64,000 bases of DNA from Rhizobiaceae bacterium. Lineage in GTDB: Bacteria; Pseudomonadota; Alphaproteobacteria; Rhizobiales; Rhizobiaceae. The stretch lies in contig JARGOF010000001.1 of assembly GCA_029212415.1 (NCBI GenBank), forward strand, positions 124,001-188,000. The letters run 5' to 3'. Positions 33,283 through 43,237 of this stretch are shown piece after piece. Below the pieces are notes generated by a model. It saw nothing but the letters and a program-made list of their open reading frames with translations, was not told the origin of the DNA and ran no database searches. Both the position numbers and the translations under genes were made by a program. The stretch's first letter is position 1. Every line of letters starts with the position of its first letter.

Positions 33283-35142
33283 TTACGCATTGGCTTCATT
33301 GATGGCTGCCACAAAGGTCTTTCCATAATCTTCCAGTTTTTTCGGCCCGACGCCGTTGATTTCTGAGAGCGCTCCGAGCGTTGCTGGTTTTTCAGACGCC
33401 ATTTCAATCAGCGTATTGTCGGAAAAAACCACATAGGCAGGGACATTGCGGGTTCGCGCCAATTCCAACCGCAGTGCTTTCAGTCTTGTCAGCAACTGAT
33501 CATCGGCCTCAGACAGATGTTGCATCTGAGCTGCGGACTTTGCCGTTTTTCTGGATTTTTTGCGTTCCGGACCGACATCCGCCGGAATTTCCCGAAATTC
33601 GAACCCATGGGTTCCTTGCAGGATTTCCTGGCCCTGATCTGTTATTTCCAGGCACCCGTATTTCTGGATGTTGATCGAGAGCGAACCACCGGCAACCATT
33701 TGCCGGATGAAAGCTTGCCAATATTGCTTTGAGCGATCCTTGCCGTCACCAAATGTCGCAAGCTTGTCGTGACCGCGTTCTAGGACCTTCTGATTATTTG
33801 CCCCTCTGACCACGTCGATAATATGCGCGGCGCCAAAGTATTGGCCTGTGTGGTGGATGGCTGAGAGAACCAGGCGGGCGTGTTCGGTTCCGTCGACGCG
33901 CTTGGGCGGATTGAGACAGGTATCGCAATTGCCGCAGGCGTCCGTCTTCTCATCAAAATAGGAAAGCAATGTCCGGCGCCGGCATTGCGATGCCTCGCAA
34001 TAGGCCAGAAGACCGTCCAGACGTTTGTGTTCACGCAATTTGTGCGCGTCGTCCTTGCCATCCTGATCAATGAACATGCGTCGCATGCGGATGTCGTCGA
34101 GACCATAAAGCATCAGGGTTTCAGCCGGTGCACCGTCCCGGCCGGCGCGGCCGATCTCCTGGTAATAAGCTTCGACACTGGATGGCAGGTTGAGATGACA
34201 GACATAGCGGATATCCGGTTTGTCGATCCCCATGCCGAAGGCAATGGTGGCCACCATGATGACGGCATTCTCACTCATGAAGCGGTCCTGATTGTGCTTG
34301 CGCACCTGAGAATCCTGCCCTGCGTGATAGGCAATGGCGTTGAAACCCTCATCCTTCAGAAAACCAGCGACCTCTTCGGTATATTTGCGCGACAGACAAT
34401 AGATGATGCCGCAATCGCCTTTCTTGTCTTCAAGAAAATGGGTCAGTTGACGCCGCCAGTTTTCCTTGTTGCCGACGGCCAGTTTCAGATTTGGCCGGTC
34501 AAAGCCCTGGACGATAATCTCGCCGGAATCGGGAAACAGTTTGCCGGCAATGTCACTGCGGGTCGCTTCGTCCGCTGTTGCGGTAAAGGCACCAAATGTG
34601 CTTTGCGGGAAACGCTCCTTGAGCATCGACAGCATTTCGTATTCCGGCCGGAAATTTGCACCCCACTTGGATATGCAATGGGCTTCGTCAACGATAAACA
34701 TTCCCACGCTGAGCGACGACAGCGCATTGAGCATGCGCTCTGCCATCAGCCGTTCAGGTGACATGTAGACGATTGTGCTGTGCCCGTCGCGAATCGCCAA
34801 CCAGGCCTCGACCTGATCGTCGCGTGTCATGCCGGAATGAATACATACGGCGTTGACATCAATGGCGCGCAGCGCGGCCACCTGATCATCCATCAGGGCG
34901 ACCAGAGGGGATATGACCACGGTTATGGTTTCGGAAAGAACTGCTGGAATCTGATAGCAAAGCGATTTGCCGCCACCTGTCGGCATGATTGCCAGAACAT
35001 TATCGCCGTGCAGGAGATGATTTATGATTTTCTCCTGCCCTTCACGAAACTGGCTGAAGCCAAAGATTTGCTGAAGAACGGTTTTTGCCGTCGGCTGAGC
35101 CATCGATTCGTCACTCAAGGCGGTTGTGGTGGACACGGGCAT
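33283..35142 (-). CDS. recQ: ATP-dependent DNA helicase RecQ
   Basis: A 619-residue RecQ. Helicase core: Walker A MPTGGGKS (about 53-60), DEAH box VDEAHCISKWG, and motif VI region QEIGRAGRDG. Then come the zinc-binding segment (YCEASQCRR..CGNCDTC), the RQC winged helix and a C-terminal HRDC domain (about 545-615). It unwinds DNA 3' to 5' in recombination and fork repair. The start MPVSTTT is chosen by comparison with the usual short N terminus; the upstream extension looks non-coding and MAQPTAK 13 codons later is also possible. It lies alone between unrelated genes. Confidence 0.93.
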   Translation of the reverse strand: MPVSTTTALSDESMAQPTAKTVLQQIFGFSQFREGQEKIINHLLHGDNVLAIMPTGGGKSLCYQIPAVLSETITVVISPLVALMDDQVAALRAIDVNAVCIHSGMTRDDQVEAWLAIRDGHSTIVYMSPERLMAERMLNALSSLSVGMFIVDEAHCISKWGANFRPEYEMLSMLKERFPQSTFGAFTATADEATRSDIAGKLFPDSGEIIVQGFDRPNLKLAVGNKENWRRQLTHFLEDKKGDCGIIYCLSRKYTEEVAGFLKDEGFNAIAYHAGQDSQVRKHNQDRFMSENAVIMVATIAFGMGIDKPDIRYVCHLNLPSSVEAYYQEIGRAGRDGAPAETLMLYGLDDIRMRRMFIDQDGKDDAHKLREHKRLDGLLAYCEASQCRRRTLLSYFDEKTDACGNCDTCLNPPKRVDGTEHARLVLSAIHHTGQYFGAAHIIDVVRGANNQKVLERGHDKLATFGDGKDRSKQYWQAFIRQMVAGGSLSINIQKYGCLEITDQGQEILQGTHGFEFREIPADVGPERKKSRKTAKSAAQMQHLSEADDQLLTRLKALRLELARTRNVPAYVVFSDNTLIEMASEKPATLGALSEINGVGPKKLEDYGKTFVAAINEANA

Positions 35143-35250
35143 TTGATCCAGACATGGCGCGTTTGGCGCTTTGCTACAAGTTTTTCGGTCTTGTATCAGT
35201 TGGTAACGGCAGTGGCGCATGAATTCGTCTGCGCAACAGATATGCAGAAT

Positions 35251-37023
35251 CTATAGGGGAAAGACGACGAGAATGACAGGCACGGCAACGAGCACCACAA
35301 GTATTTCCAGAGGCAGACCCATGCGCCAATAGTCACCGAACTTGTAACCGCCCGGTCCCAGGATCAGCGTATTGTTCTTGTGGCCGATCGGTGTGAGGAA
35401 GGCGCAGGAAGCGGCGATGGCGACGGCCATCAGGAAACCATCGGGATTGGCGTTCAGCTTGTTGGCGATCTCGACAGCGATTGGCGCGCCAATGACTGCG
35501 GTTGCAGTGTTGTTGAGGACATCGGACAATGTCATGATGACCACCATCAGAACCGTCAAGATGACCCAGGATGGCATGCCCTCTGCCAGGGCGACAATCT
35601 CGGCGGCGATCAGTTCAGTGCCTCCGATGTTTTCCAGAGCGACACCCAGGGGAATCATGCTGCCAAGCAGCACGATGACCGGCCATTCAATATGGTCATA
35701 AACATTGCGGATCGGAACAATGTCGAGCGCAACATAAAGCGCAACAACGATGGCAAGCGCCGTTGCGAGGTAAAGAAAACCGAAACTGGACACGGCAATG
35801 GCAGCAGCAAAAATGCCGGCGGCCAACCAGGCGCGGCGATGCTGGGTGATAAACAGACCACGCTCGGCCAGTGGCAGGACACCAAGCCAACTGGCGACAT
35901 CAGGCAGAGCGTCGGCATTGCCAAGCAACAGCAAGATATCTCCGGCGCGTATTTTCTCATGGCGCACGCGTTTTTTGAACCGTTTGCCCTGCCTGGAAAT
36001 CCCCAGGAGTGTCACGCCGCGGCGGGCACGCAAACGCAAGGAGATTGCAGATCGGCCATCCAGACGCGAGTCGCGCGGAACCACCACTTCCATCAGGCTG
36101 AGATCACCGGCGGCTCTTTCGTCGCTTGTGCGCTCTCCGTAAAACTCCAATCCGAGTGTTCCGCGAAATCTGTCTATGTCTTCAGCCGTGGCTTCCACGA
36201 CCAGCATATCGCCAGCCCGCAACTCGACGGTGGAGGAAAAACCGCCCAATCGTCTGCCGTTGCGGATGACGCCAAGGATAGCAACGTCCTCCTCATCGCC
36301 CTGAGGGTAGAGTGCACGCACTTCCTGACCCACCGCCTTGGATGTTTCGGGCACAAGAAGCTCCGCCAGATAGCCATCGAGAGTAAGAAGGTTCTGTCCT
36401 TCTGCAGCTTGGCCATCCTTCGGGATCAAACGCCAGCCAATCGTGGCGACATAGGCGATACCCACAATGGCGACTGCAGCACCCACCGGTGCAAAATCAA
36501 ACATGCGAAAGGGTTCACCAAGCGCTTTTTCACGAAAGGAGGCAATGATGATATTGGGAGGCGTGCCGATCAATGTCACCATCCCGCCCAGAATGGTCGC
36601 AAAGGACAATGGCATCAAGGTCTGGCTTGCCGGACGACCGGCCTTTCGGGCAGCATGCAGGTCGACTGGAATCAACAACGCCAATGCGGCGACATTGTTC
36701 ATGAATGCCGAAAGTATGGCGCCGACGCCGCTCATCATCGCGATATGAGAGGCAGTACTTCTGCCCACGTCGATCAGTCGGCGGGTTATGAGATCGATCG
36801 CGCCTGAATTGAGCAAACCGCGGGAGACAACAAGCACCAGGGCAATGATGATGGTCGCCGGGTGACCGAATCCCGAGAATGCCTGACTGGTCGGTACGAG
36901 CCCCAGAATCAGGGCAATGATCAGCGCTGAAAAGGCAATCAGATCATAACGCCAGCGGCCCCACAAAAGCATTCCGAACACGCCAGCGAATAATGCAAAA
37001 AGCTCGATTTGTTCAGTGGTCAT
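35251..37023 (-). CDS. SLC13-family transporter with two TrkA-C domains
   Basis: A 590-residue inner-membrane protein of the divalent anion:sodium symporter type. N-terminal helices (about 5-200) include the family motif FMNNVAALALLIPV. Two regulatory TrkA-C domains (about 215-295 and 305-390) interrupt the protein, followed by C-terminal helices with LNNTATAVIGAPIAVEIANKL. Transporters of this layout carry sulfate, other oxyanions or dicarboxylates, with the TrkA-C pair sensing a ligand. The gene is monocistronic; the substrate cannot be read from the sequence. Confidence 0.9.
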   Translation of the reverse strand: MTTEQIELFALFAGVFGMLLWGRWRYDLIAFSALIIALILGLVPTSQAFSGFGHPATIIIALVLVVSRGLLNSGAIDLITRRLIDVGRSTASHIAMMSGVGAILSAFMNNVAALALLIPVDLHAARKAGRPASQTLMPLSFATILGGMVTLIGTPPNIIIASFREKALGEPFRMFDFAPVGAAVAIVGIAYVATIGWRLIPKDGQAAEGQNLLTLDGYLAELLVPETSKAVGQEVRALYPQGDEEDVAILGVIRNGRRLGGFSSTVELRAGDMLVVEATAEDIDRFRGTLGLEFYGERTSDERAAGDLSLMEVVVPRDSRLDGRSAISLRLRARRGVTLLGISRQGKRFKKRVRHEKIRAGDILLLLGNADALPDVASWLGVLPLAERGLFITQHRRAWLAAGIFAAAIAVSSFGFLYLATALAIVVALYVALDIVPIRNVYDHIEWPVIVLLGSMIPLGVALENIGGTELIAAEIVALAEGMPSWVILTVLMVVIMTLSDVLNNTATAVIGAPIAVEIANKLNANPDGFLMAVAIAASCAFLTPIGHKNNTLILGPGGYKFGDYWRMGLPLEILVVLVAVPVILVVFPL

Positions 37024-37261
37024 GCGGCTTTCATCGTTGCGTTGCCAACTGCTGTGCGGCAGTGCGTTACCAAGTCAGATGTTAAGATTCCGTTTACCAG
37101 GGATTTCAACATAATCGAAGCATTCAATCTCTATTCTGCATTCCTATAGTGTTTCAGAAAAGCAAGAAACGATTTTCTGACGGAACAAAAAGTAATTCAG
37201 AAAAATTGCGCTTTTCAATCGTTCAATCAGTAACGGCGATACGCTCAACACAGGTGGGGAA

Positions 37262-39832
37262 ATGGTCGAGAAAAAGCCAGAATTGGTGCAGGTGCTGGAC
37301 CGTGGTAAGGTTGCTGCGCCGGGTGCACGCGCAAAACATACCAATCATTTCAGCAATGGCAACAATGTGCCTTTCGAGTGTCAACTGACTGACATTGTTG
37401 AAAGTATTCCAGCCGGATTCATGATGTTTGATGCGGCCGATCGCCTTGTTGTATGCAATTCCCGCTATCTTGAATGGTTTTTCCCTGAAAATTCTCATCT
37501 TATCATTCCAGGCATGTCCTATGAAGAACTCTTGATGGTTTTCGCCGAAAGCGAACTGAGTGTTGACGCGTCGGAGGATCCTACCTGGTTTCAGAAACGT
37601 CTTGCTGAGCGCGGAACACCTGATGGATCGTTCAAACATCGGCTAAAAGGCGGGCGTGTCGTGCATTCGTCCGAACAGGTGACCAGTGACGGAAACGTGA
37701 TCAGCATCCATGTCGACATGACGGAGTTGCACGAACAGAAAACCGCCAGCGAAAAAAAATCTGAACAATTCCGTGTGATCATGGAAACGATCAATCAGGG
37801 TATCAGCATGATGGATGCCGATCTGAATTGTGTCGTGGCCAATGATCGTTTTCACGAGCTGCTGGGTTTCCCAGAGGAACTGGGCGCCTCGGGTACCCCC
37901 TTTGAACAATTTCTAAGATTCAATGCTGAACGCGGCGAATACGGCGATGGCGATGTGGAGGAAATGGTCGCCCAACGTGTCGAACTCGCCAAAAAATTTG
38001 AGCCTCATTGTTTTGAGCGAAAGAGACCCAATGGCCAAGTTATGGAGGTCCGCGGTACGCCCGTTCCGAGCGGCGGTTTTGTGACAACCTATACGGATAT
38101 CACCGAGCGCAGGGCAAATGAAAACAACCTGCGGAAAAGAGAGCAGGAACTGACCGAGCAAAACGAACTGTTCAATTCAGCGATCGACAATATGACCCAG
38201 GGTCTCGGCATGTTCGATAGCGAGCGTCGGTTGGTTGTATGCAACAAACGCCTCAGTGAAATTTACGATCTGCCAGACCATCTTTGCGTGCCGGGAACGC
38301 CTGGCGAAGAGATACTAAAATTCCTTTTGGCGCGCGGCGACATCGTTGGGGTTGACCCTGAGGTCTATGTCAAAGAATGGCGCAATAGGATTTTGTCTAC
38401 TGAGGAAAGTAGCTGGACCCGCGAACTGTCCGGCGGCCGGACAATAGCCATAACCCACAAGCCTATGTCCAATGGCGGGTGGGTCGCGACGCATGAAGAC
38501 AGGACACAACTGCGCGAGATTCAGGCGCGGCTCGAGCATATGGCGCACCACGACGAACTGACACAGCTTCCAAACAGAGCGGTTTTGCGTCAGCGGGTTG
38601 AACAATGTTTTTCATCATCTCTCGAAGTCAAGTCATTTGCGATCCTTTGCCTTGATCTTGACCGGTTCAAAAGTGTCAATGACACACTGGGGCACCCCAT
38701 GGGTGACAAATTGCTGCAGATCGTGGCCAAGCGTCTTAAAGGTTGCGTTGAAGAGGCGGACACGATCATCAGGTTAGGCGGTGATGAATTCGCGATCATT
38801 CAGATGTCGGAAGATCAACCGCGGGCCGCATCCGAACTGTCAGAGCGGGTTTGCACAATTCTTGCCCAGCCCTTTGAACTTGAAACCCATCAGGTTGTCG
38901 TTGGCACAAGTATTGGCGTTGCCATCGCGCCGCGGGACGGAACCGATCCTGATCAGCTTTTGAAAAATGCCGACATGGCGCTTTACCGGGCTAAAAATGA
39001 AGGCCGGGGAAGTTTTCGCTTCTTTGAATTTGAGATGGATACCTCAATGCGGGCGCGAAGAAGTCTTGAGCTGGATCTGCGCAAGGCCTTCAACCAGGGT
39101 GAATTCGAACTGCATTACCAGCCCTTGGTCAATCTGGCGTCCAATGAGGTAACCGGATTTGAAGCTTTGTTGCGTTGGAATCATGAAGAGCGTGGCAATG
39201 TGTCGCCAACTGAATTCATCCCCATAGCAGAGGAAATAGGATTGATTATTCCTTTGGGGGAATGGGTGGTAAACAAGGCCTGCATGGACGCGAAGCAATG
39301 GCCGGGCAATACAAAAATCGCCGTCAATCTGTCACCGCTGCAGTTTCGCAATGAGAATTTGATCGAGATGGTGTTCAAGGCGCTGGCCAGATCGCATTTG
39401 CCCCCCAGCCGGCTTGAGTTGGAGATTACAGAGAGGGTGCTGCTCGATCATAATGACGAGACACTGGCTACATTGCATGCTTTGCGGGACCTGGGGGTGC
39501 GGATCTCCATGGACGACTTTGGGACAGGCTATTCATCGCTGAGCTATTTGAGAAGTTTCCCATTCGACAAGATCAAGATCGACCGTTCGTTTATCAATGA
39601 TTTGTCCAAACGCGACGAGACAGCCGTCATTGTCAGTGCGGTTGCCAGTCTGAGTCAGAACCTTGGCATGGTAGCGACTGCCGAGGGGGTGGAGACACAG
39701 AGCCAGCGTGATCAGGTCAGTGCTGCCGGTTATACCGAGATGCAGGGTTTCCTTTTCAGCGCGGCGCGCCCGGCAGAGGAAATCACCCGGATGTATTTTT
39801 CCGATGAAGACCTTCATGTTGCGCTCGTTTGA
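37262..39832 (+). CDS. PAS-PAS-PAS-GGDEF-EAL cyclic di-GMP signalling protein
   Basis: An 856-residue cytoplasmic protein without membrane segments. Three PAS-like modules occupy about 40-150, 170-285 and 305-415, sharing the pattern NITQG(I/L)xMxD and V(V/A)xNxR. The GGDEF domain follows (about 425-585) with an intact active site IRLGGDEF (506-510), then EAL (about 600-845) with intact GFEALLRW (EAL 634-636) and DDFGTGYSSL. Both cyclase and phosphodiesterase activities could therefore exist. The RxxD inhibitory site upstream of GGDEF is absent. AGGTGGGG precedes the ATG. Target process unknown. Confidence 0.93.
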   Translation: MVEKKPELVQVLDRGKVAAPGARAKHTNHFSNGNNVPFECQLTDIVESIPAGFMMFDAADRLVVCNSRYLEWFFPENSHLIIPGMSYEELLMVFAESELSVDASEDPTWFQKRLAERGTPDGSFKHRLKGGRVVHSSEQVTSDGNVISIHVDMTELHEQKTASEKKSEQFRVIMETINQGISMMDADLNCVVANDRFHELLGFPEELGASGTPFEQFLRFNAERGEYGDGDVEEMVAQRVELAKKFEPHCFERKRPNGQVMEVRGTPVPSGGFVTTYTDITERRANENNLRKREQELTEQNELFNSAIDNMTQGLGMFDSERRLVVCNKRLSEIYDLPDHLCVPGTPGEEILKFLLARGDIVGVDPEVYVKEWRNRILSTEESSWTRELSGGRTIAITHKPMSNGGWVATHEDRTQLREIQARLEHMAHHDELTQLPNRAVLRQRVEQCFSSSLEVKSFAILCLDLDRFKSVNDTLGHPMGDKLLQIVAKRLKGCVEEADTIIRLGGDEFAIIQMSEDQPRAASELSERVCTILAQPFELETHQVVVGTSIGVAIAPRDGTDPDQLLKNADMALYRAKNEGRGSFRFFEFEMDTSMRARRSLELDLRKAFNQGEFELHYQPLVNLASNEVTGFEALLRWNHEERGNVSPTEFIPIAEEIGLIIPLGEWVVNKACMDAKQWPGNTKIAVNLSPLQFRNENLIEMVFKALARSHLPPSRLELEITERVLLDHNDETLATLHALRDLGVRISMDDFGTGYSSLSYLRSFPFDKIKIDRSFINDLSKRDETAVIVSAVASLSQNLGMVATAEGVETQSQRDQVSAAGYTEMQGFLFSAARPAEEITRMYFSDEDLHVALV

Positions 39833-40272
39833 GCAGATCGCGCATTGGGTTGAGTAGAGCTCCGGTGGTCCATTAAGTCTCTTTATACGCCCGATAAGAT
39901 AAATTTTCAGATAAAAGTATTGTTTTTCAATAACTTGTAACACTTCAAGCAGGAACGTGACAAATACCACATTCTTCCAACAGGCGATCGACTAGTGTGA
40001 ACTTGTGTCATGGAAGAGGAGTTTTCTGGTTGAGGATCTTGACGATTTTTTTGTGATTGAGGGACCTTAATGGGAATCACGAAGGAAGCGTGCAGAATCT
40101 CTCCGAAAATTGAGGCTGCGTTGAACGTCTGTCGTCCGCCCACGACAGATATGTTTACGTCACTTGTTTGAGCCGGCCTCCAAAATGACCTACCACCCGT
40201 GCATTACTCCGATTTTGCACGGGTGGTCCTCCATTTTTCCATCCATCAAAACCTGATTTTGAGCAAACCGCT
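39833..40272. other. Intergenic region, 440 bp
   Basis: Between the c-di-GMP protein gene and the converging oxidoreductase operon. No protein or RNA gene is recognised. AT-rich around 39890-39940. A long hairpin at 40192-40227 is listed separately. Confidence 0.4.
40192..40227. terminator. 12-bp perfect hairpin downstream of the oxidoreductase operon
   Basis: ACCACCCGTGCA (40192-40203) pairs perfectly with TGCACGGGTGGT (40216-40227) across a 12-nt loop, 45 bp after the stop of the minus-strand operon. On the plus strand CCTCCATTTTT follows. It probably ends the oxidoreductase/transporter operon, possibly in both directions. Confidence 0.65.
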
Positions 40273-41577
40273 TTACACGCCCAGCCGGTCGCGCAGCCGA
40301 TAGGCCAGGACGGAAGGTGCCAGGAACCAGGGATTGCCCGTATAAAGCGGGCGTGTTTGAAATGGCACGGTGTCAAACGCCGTTTTGCCATCTTTTCTTC
40401 CTGCTGCCTGCCGGCCCATGCGCATGCCGAGATAGCTGGCCATGCCAACGCCTGATCCGCAGTATCCCATCGCGTAATAAAGGCCGTTGTCCTGACCTTT
40501 GTGCATCAAACTATCAAAACTGAAGGCGACAAAACCATTCCACGAGTGGCTGATGCGGGTTCCTTTGAGTTGCGGCAGCAGGCGCAGCAATTCCGCATGA
40601 AGTTTTGGCCCGCTTTTGCGCGGGTCTGTCTCGTGAAGTGAAACGCGACCTCCGAACAGAATGCGTTTGCGGTCGGGAGAGGGCCGGTAGTAATAAACCA
40701 GCTTCCTCGTATCGGACAGGATCCGGTTCTTCGGCATCAGCCGATCCATCTGTTCCGGTGCAATTTCCTCAGTCGCAATGATATAGGAACCAATCGGGAT
40801 CACCCGCCTTTGGTGCCAGGGTGTCAATGGTCCCGTGTAGCCATTGGTTGCCAGAATGACGCGTCCGGCGCGCACCGGCCCTCGGCTGGTTTCAAGCTGG
40901 AAGGCATTCCCGGTACGTTGTAATTGAGCCACGCGACAATGGGAGATGACGCAGGCTCCGGCTTCACGGGCGACGCGCAGCAGTCCCTGGTGATATTGGC
41001 CCGGGTCAATGCTTGCATGATGCGGAAACACCACGCCGCCATGATAGACGTCGGTGGCAAGTTCCGTGTGCTGGTCGGCCCTGGAGACCATGTAAGCATC
41101 GTTCTTGAAAGCCGGGTTTTCGTCTTTACATGCGCGCGACAGCGTTTGAAAGAGGCGGGCCGTATGGGCGCCGTGAAACCGGCCAACCTTTTCAAATCTG
41201 CAATTGATCTGTTCTTCGCGCACGAAGCGCTCGATATAATCCAGCGAGGCTTGGCCTTCCTTGAGAATATCTGTGGCGTGCTTTTCCCCATAACGCGATG
41301 ACAGGGCGGCAAAGTCCGGTTTGACACTTGTTGAAATCTGGCCGCCATTGCGTGTGCTGCACCCAAAGCCGGCGGATTCGGCGTCAAGGACCAGGGTGGA
41401 CAATCCCTCGCGTGCCGTCTGGATTGCCGCATGGAGGCCCGTATAACCCGAACCGATAATGACCACATCGGCCTCATCCGGCAGGGCCGCGTCTGTTCGC
41501 GGCTCGGGCTGTGCATTGTCCCACCAATAGGGTGCGGGTTTGAAGTCGGATGTGAATAATGACGATTGTGACGCCAT
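40273..41577 (-). CDS. FAD-dependent amine/amino acid oxidoreductase (PuuB/OrdL-like)
   Basis: A 434-residue DAO-fold flavoprotein with the dinucleotide motif VVIIGSGYTGLHAAIQ (about residues 34-50) and the family segments GGQISTSVKP, GRVILATNGYTG and FGGRVSLHETDP. Its N terminus PAPYWWDNAQPEP is typical of gamma-glutamylputrescine oxidase and its relatives. It would oxidise a secondary amine or amino acid side chain. It is the last gene of an operon with a polyamine-type importer and a GMC oxidoreductase (2-bp gap upstream), so the imported compound is the likely substrate. The exact substrate is unknown. Confidence 0.87.
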   Translation of the reverse strand: MASQSSLFTSDFKPAPYWWDNAQPEPRTDAALPDEADVVIIGSGYTGLHAAIQTAREGLSTLVLDAESAGFGCSTRNGGQISTSVKPDFAALSSRYGEKHATDILKEGQASLDYIERFVREEQINCRFEKVGRFHGAHTARLFQTLSRACKDENPAFKNDAYMVSRADQHTELATDVYHGGVVFPHHASIDPGQYHQGLLRVAREAGACVISHCRVAQLQRTGNAFQLETSRGPVRAGRVILATNGYTGPLTPWHQRRVIPIGSYIIATEEIAPEQMDRLMPKNRILSDTRKLVYYYRPSPDRKRILFGGRVSLHETDPRKSGPKLHAELLRLLPQLKGTRISHSWNGFVAFSFDSLMHKGQDNGLYYAMGYCGSGVGMASYLGMRMGRQAAGRKDGKTAFDTVPFQTRPLYTGNPWFLAPSVLAYRLRDRLGV

Positions 41578-41579
41578 GC

Positions 41580-43202
41580 TCAGGTTCCTTGATTGTCTTC
41601 CAGAATGAGGTCGGATGCCTTTTCACCCACCATGATGGCGGGTGCATTGGTGTTGCCGGTCGTCAGTGTGGGAAAGATTGATACGTCAACGACACGAAGT
41701 CCATCGATCCCGTGAACCCGAAGACGATGATCCACCACATCTGCGCCCGCGTCCGGCCCCATGCGACAGGTGCCGGCGGGGTGAAAAACCGTTCCTGAAC
41801 GTTGGCGGATATCGGCGAGGAGATCTTCCGGCGACCGGATGTGGGGCCCGGGTGCCAGTTCAGCCTCGATGACCTCAGCCAGTGCGGGCGCCGCTGCCAG
41901 CTTGCGCAGGAAGGCCGCCCCTTCCATCATTTCATCCACATCGTGCCGGGTGGAGAGATAATTGGGATGGATGGCGGGCGCCTCGAAAGGATCGCTGGAG
42001 CGTATCTCCAGATGGCCGCGACTGGTCGGCCGTGTTGGTTGCGCGCTGAGCAGGAAACCGGGGAAGGGATCCGGGTTCATCAGCGGTCTTTTGCCGGGTG
42101 GGGCCTTGGTGTAGCTCACCGGCGAGAAAAACAATTGCATATTCGCCTGTTCAAGGCCGTCGCGCGAGCGAATGAATGCACCGGCCTGATTGACCCCGAG
42201 CGACAGCGGGCCACGGCGCGTCAGGACATAGCGCATTCCGTGCAGCAATTTCCCCCACCAGGGGGAGAGCTGGTTATTGAGCGTCGGCACGCGGGATCGA
42301 TAGAGATAATCGATGCACAGATGATCCTGCAGGTTCTGCCCGACGCCCGGCGCATCGTGGACAATCGGGATATCCAGCGTGCTGAGATGTTTGGCGGGGC
42401 CGATGCCGGACAATTGCAGCAATTGCGGCGAATTGATTGCTCCGGCAGAAAGGATCACGTCGCTTGAGGCGAACGCCTGAACGCGTTTGCCATGCTGCTG
42501 ATATTCGATGCCGATGGCTTTTTTGCCTTCAAACAGGATACGCGTTGCATGGGCATGGGTCTCGACCTGCAGGTTCTTGCGTTTGCGGGCAGGACGCAGA
42601 TAGGCCCGGGCGGCAGACATGCGCAGACCATCCCTGACGGTGTTCTGATAGAGGCCGAACCCCTCATTTGTCTGACCGTTGAAGTCTGCATTGCGGGGCA
42701 GACCGCTTTGTGTTCCCGCCTGAATGAACGTGTCACACAGGGGATGCAGGTCGCGTTCCATGGTTGACACATGCAGTGGCCCTTGGCCGCCGCGCAGGGC
42801 ATCGCCACCCAGGTCATTGGTTTCGGATTTTTTGAAGTATGGCAGGACATCCTGCCAGCCCCAACCCGGATTGCCGAGGTTCTCCCAACCATCAAAATCG
42901 CTGGCGTGACCGCGAATATAGACCATGGCATTGATGGCACTGGAGCCACCCAGCACCTTGCCACGCGGCCAGTAACTGCGACGACCGTCTGTTCCGGCAT
43001 CCGGTTCTGTCTGGTACATCCAGTTTACCCGGCTGTTGTAGAAGGTCTTGCCGTAACCGATGGGCATCCAGATCCAGAGATTCAGATCATGGCCACCGGC
43101 TTCCAGCAGCAGTACTTTGTGGCGGCCATTTGCCGAGAGACGATTGGCAAGAACACAGCCGGCAGAGCCTGCTCCGACGATGATGAAATCATAGGTCGGC
43201 AT
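41580..43202 (-). CDS. GMC-family FAD oxidoreductase (choline dehydrogenase-like)
   Basis: A 540-residue glucose-methanol-choline oxidoreductase: N-terminal FAD motif FIIVGAGSAGCVLANRLS, GMC signatures GKVLGGSSAINAMVYIRG and GAINSPQLLQLSGIG, and the C-terminal His-Asn pair in GTVFHPAGTCRMG and TGNTNAPAIMVGE. It would oxidise an alcohol to an aldehyde, as choline dehydrogenase does, but the sequence does not prove choline. No betB or betI homologue is adjacent, which argues against a standard betaine operon. The neighbouring importer and amine oxidoreductase suggest an amino alcohol or polyamine derivative. Confidence 0.9.
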   Translation of the reverse strand: MPTYDFIIVGAGSAGCVLANRLSANGRHKVLLLEAGGHDLNLWIWMPIGYGKTFYNSRVNWMYQTEPDAGTDGRRSYWPRGKVLGGSSAINAMVYIRGHASDFDGWENLGNPGWGWQDVLPYFKKSETNDLGGDALRGGQGPLHVSTMERDLHPLCDTFIQAGTQSGLPRNADFNGQTNEGFGLYQNTVRDGLRMSAARAYLRPARKRKNLQVETHAHATRILFEGKKAIGIEYQQHGKRVQAFASSDVILSAGAINSPQLLQLSGIGPAKHLSTLDIPIVHDAPGVGQNLQDHLCIDYLYRSRVPTLNNQLSPWWGKLLHGMRYVLTRRGPLSLGVNQAGAFIRSRDGLEQANMQLFFSPVSYTKAPPGKRPLMNPDPFPGFLLSAQPTRPTSRGHLEIRSSDPFEAPAIHPNYLSTRHDVDEMMEGAAFLRKLAAAPALAEVIEAELAPGPHIRSPEDLLADIRQRSGTVFHPAGTCRMGPDAGADVVDHRLRVHGIDGLRVVDVSIFPTLTTGNTNAPAIMVGEKASDLILEDNQGT

Positions 43203-43237
43203 GGTCGACCCGGCGCTTGCCTTTGGGCATGATGGCC

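Noticed and set aside
35380-36807. A 475-codon open frame on the plus strand opposite the SLC13 transporter gene
   Set aside because: Antisense to a clear membrane transporter, with a composition full of Gly, Asp, Gln and His and no recognisable domain; treated as a shadow.
41580-43202. Choline dehydrogenase betA of a glycine betaine pathway
   Set aside because: The GMC family is clear, but no betB, betC or betI lies nearby and the operon partners are a polyamine-type importer and an amine oxidoreductase, so a specific betA name is not supported.
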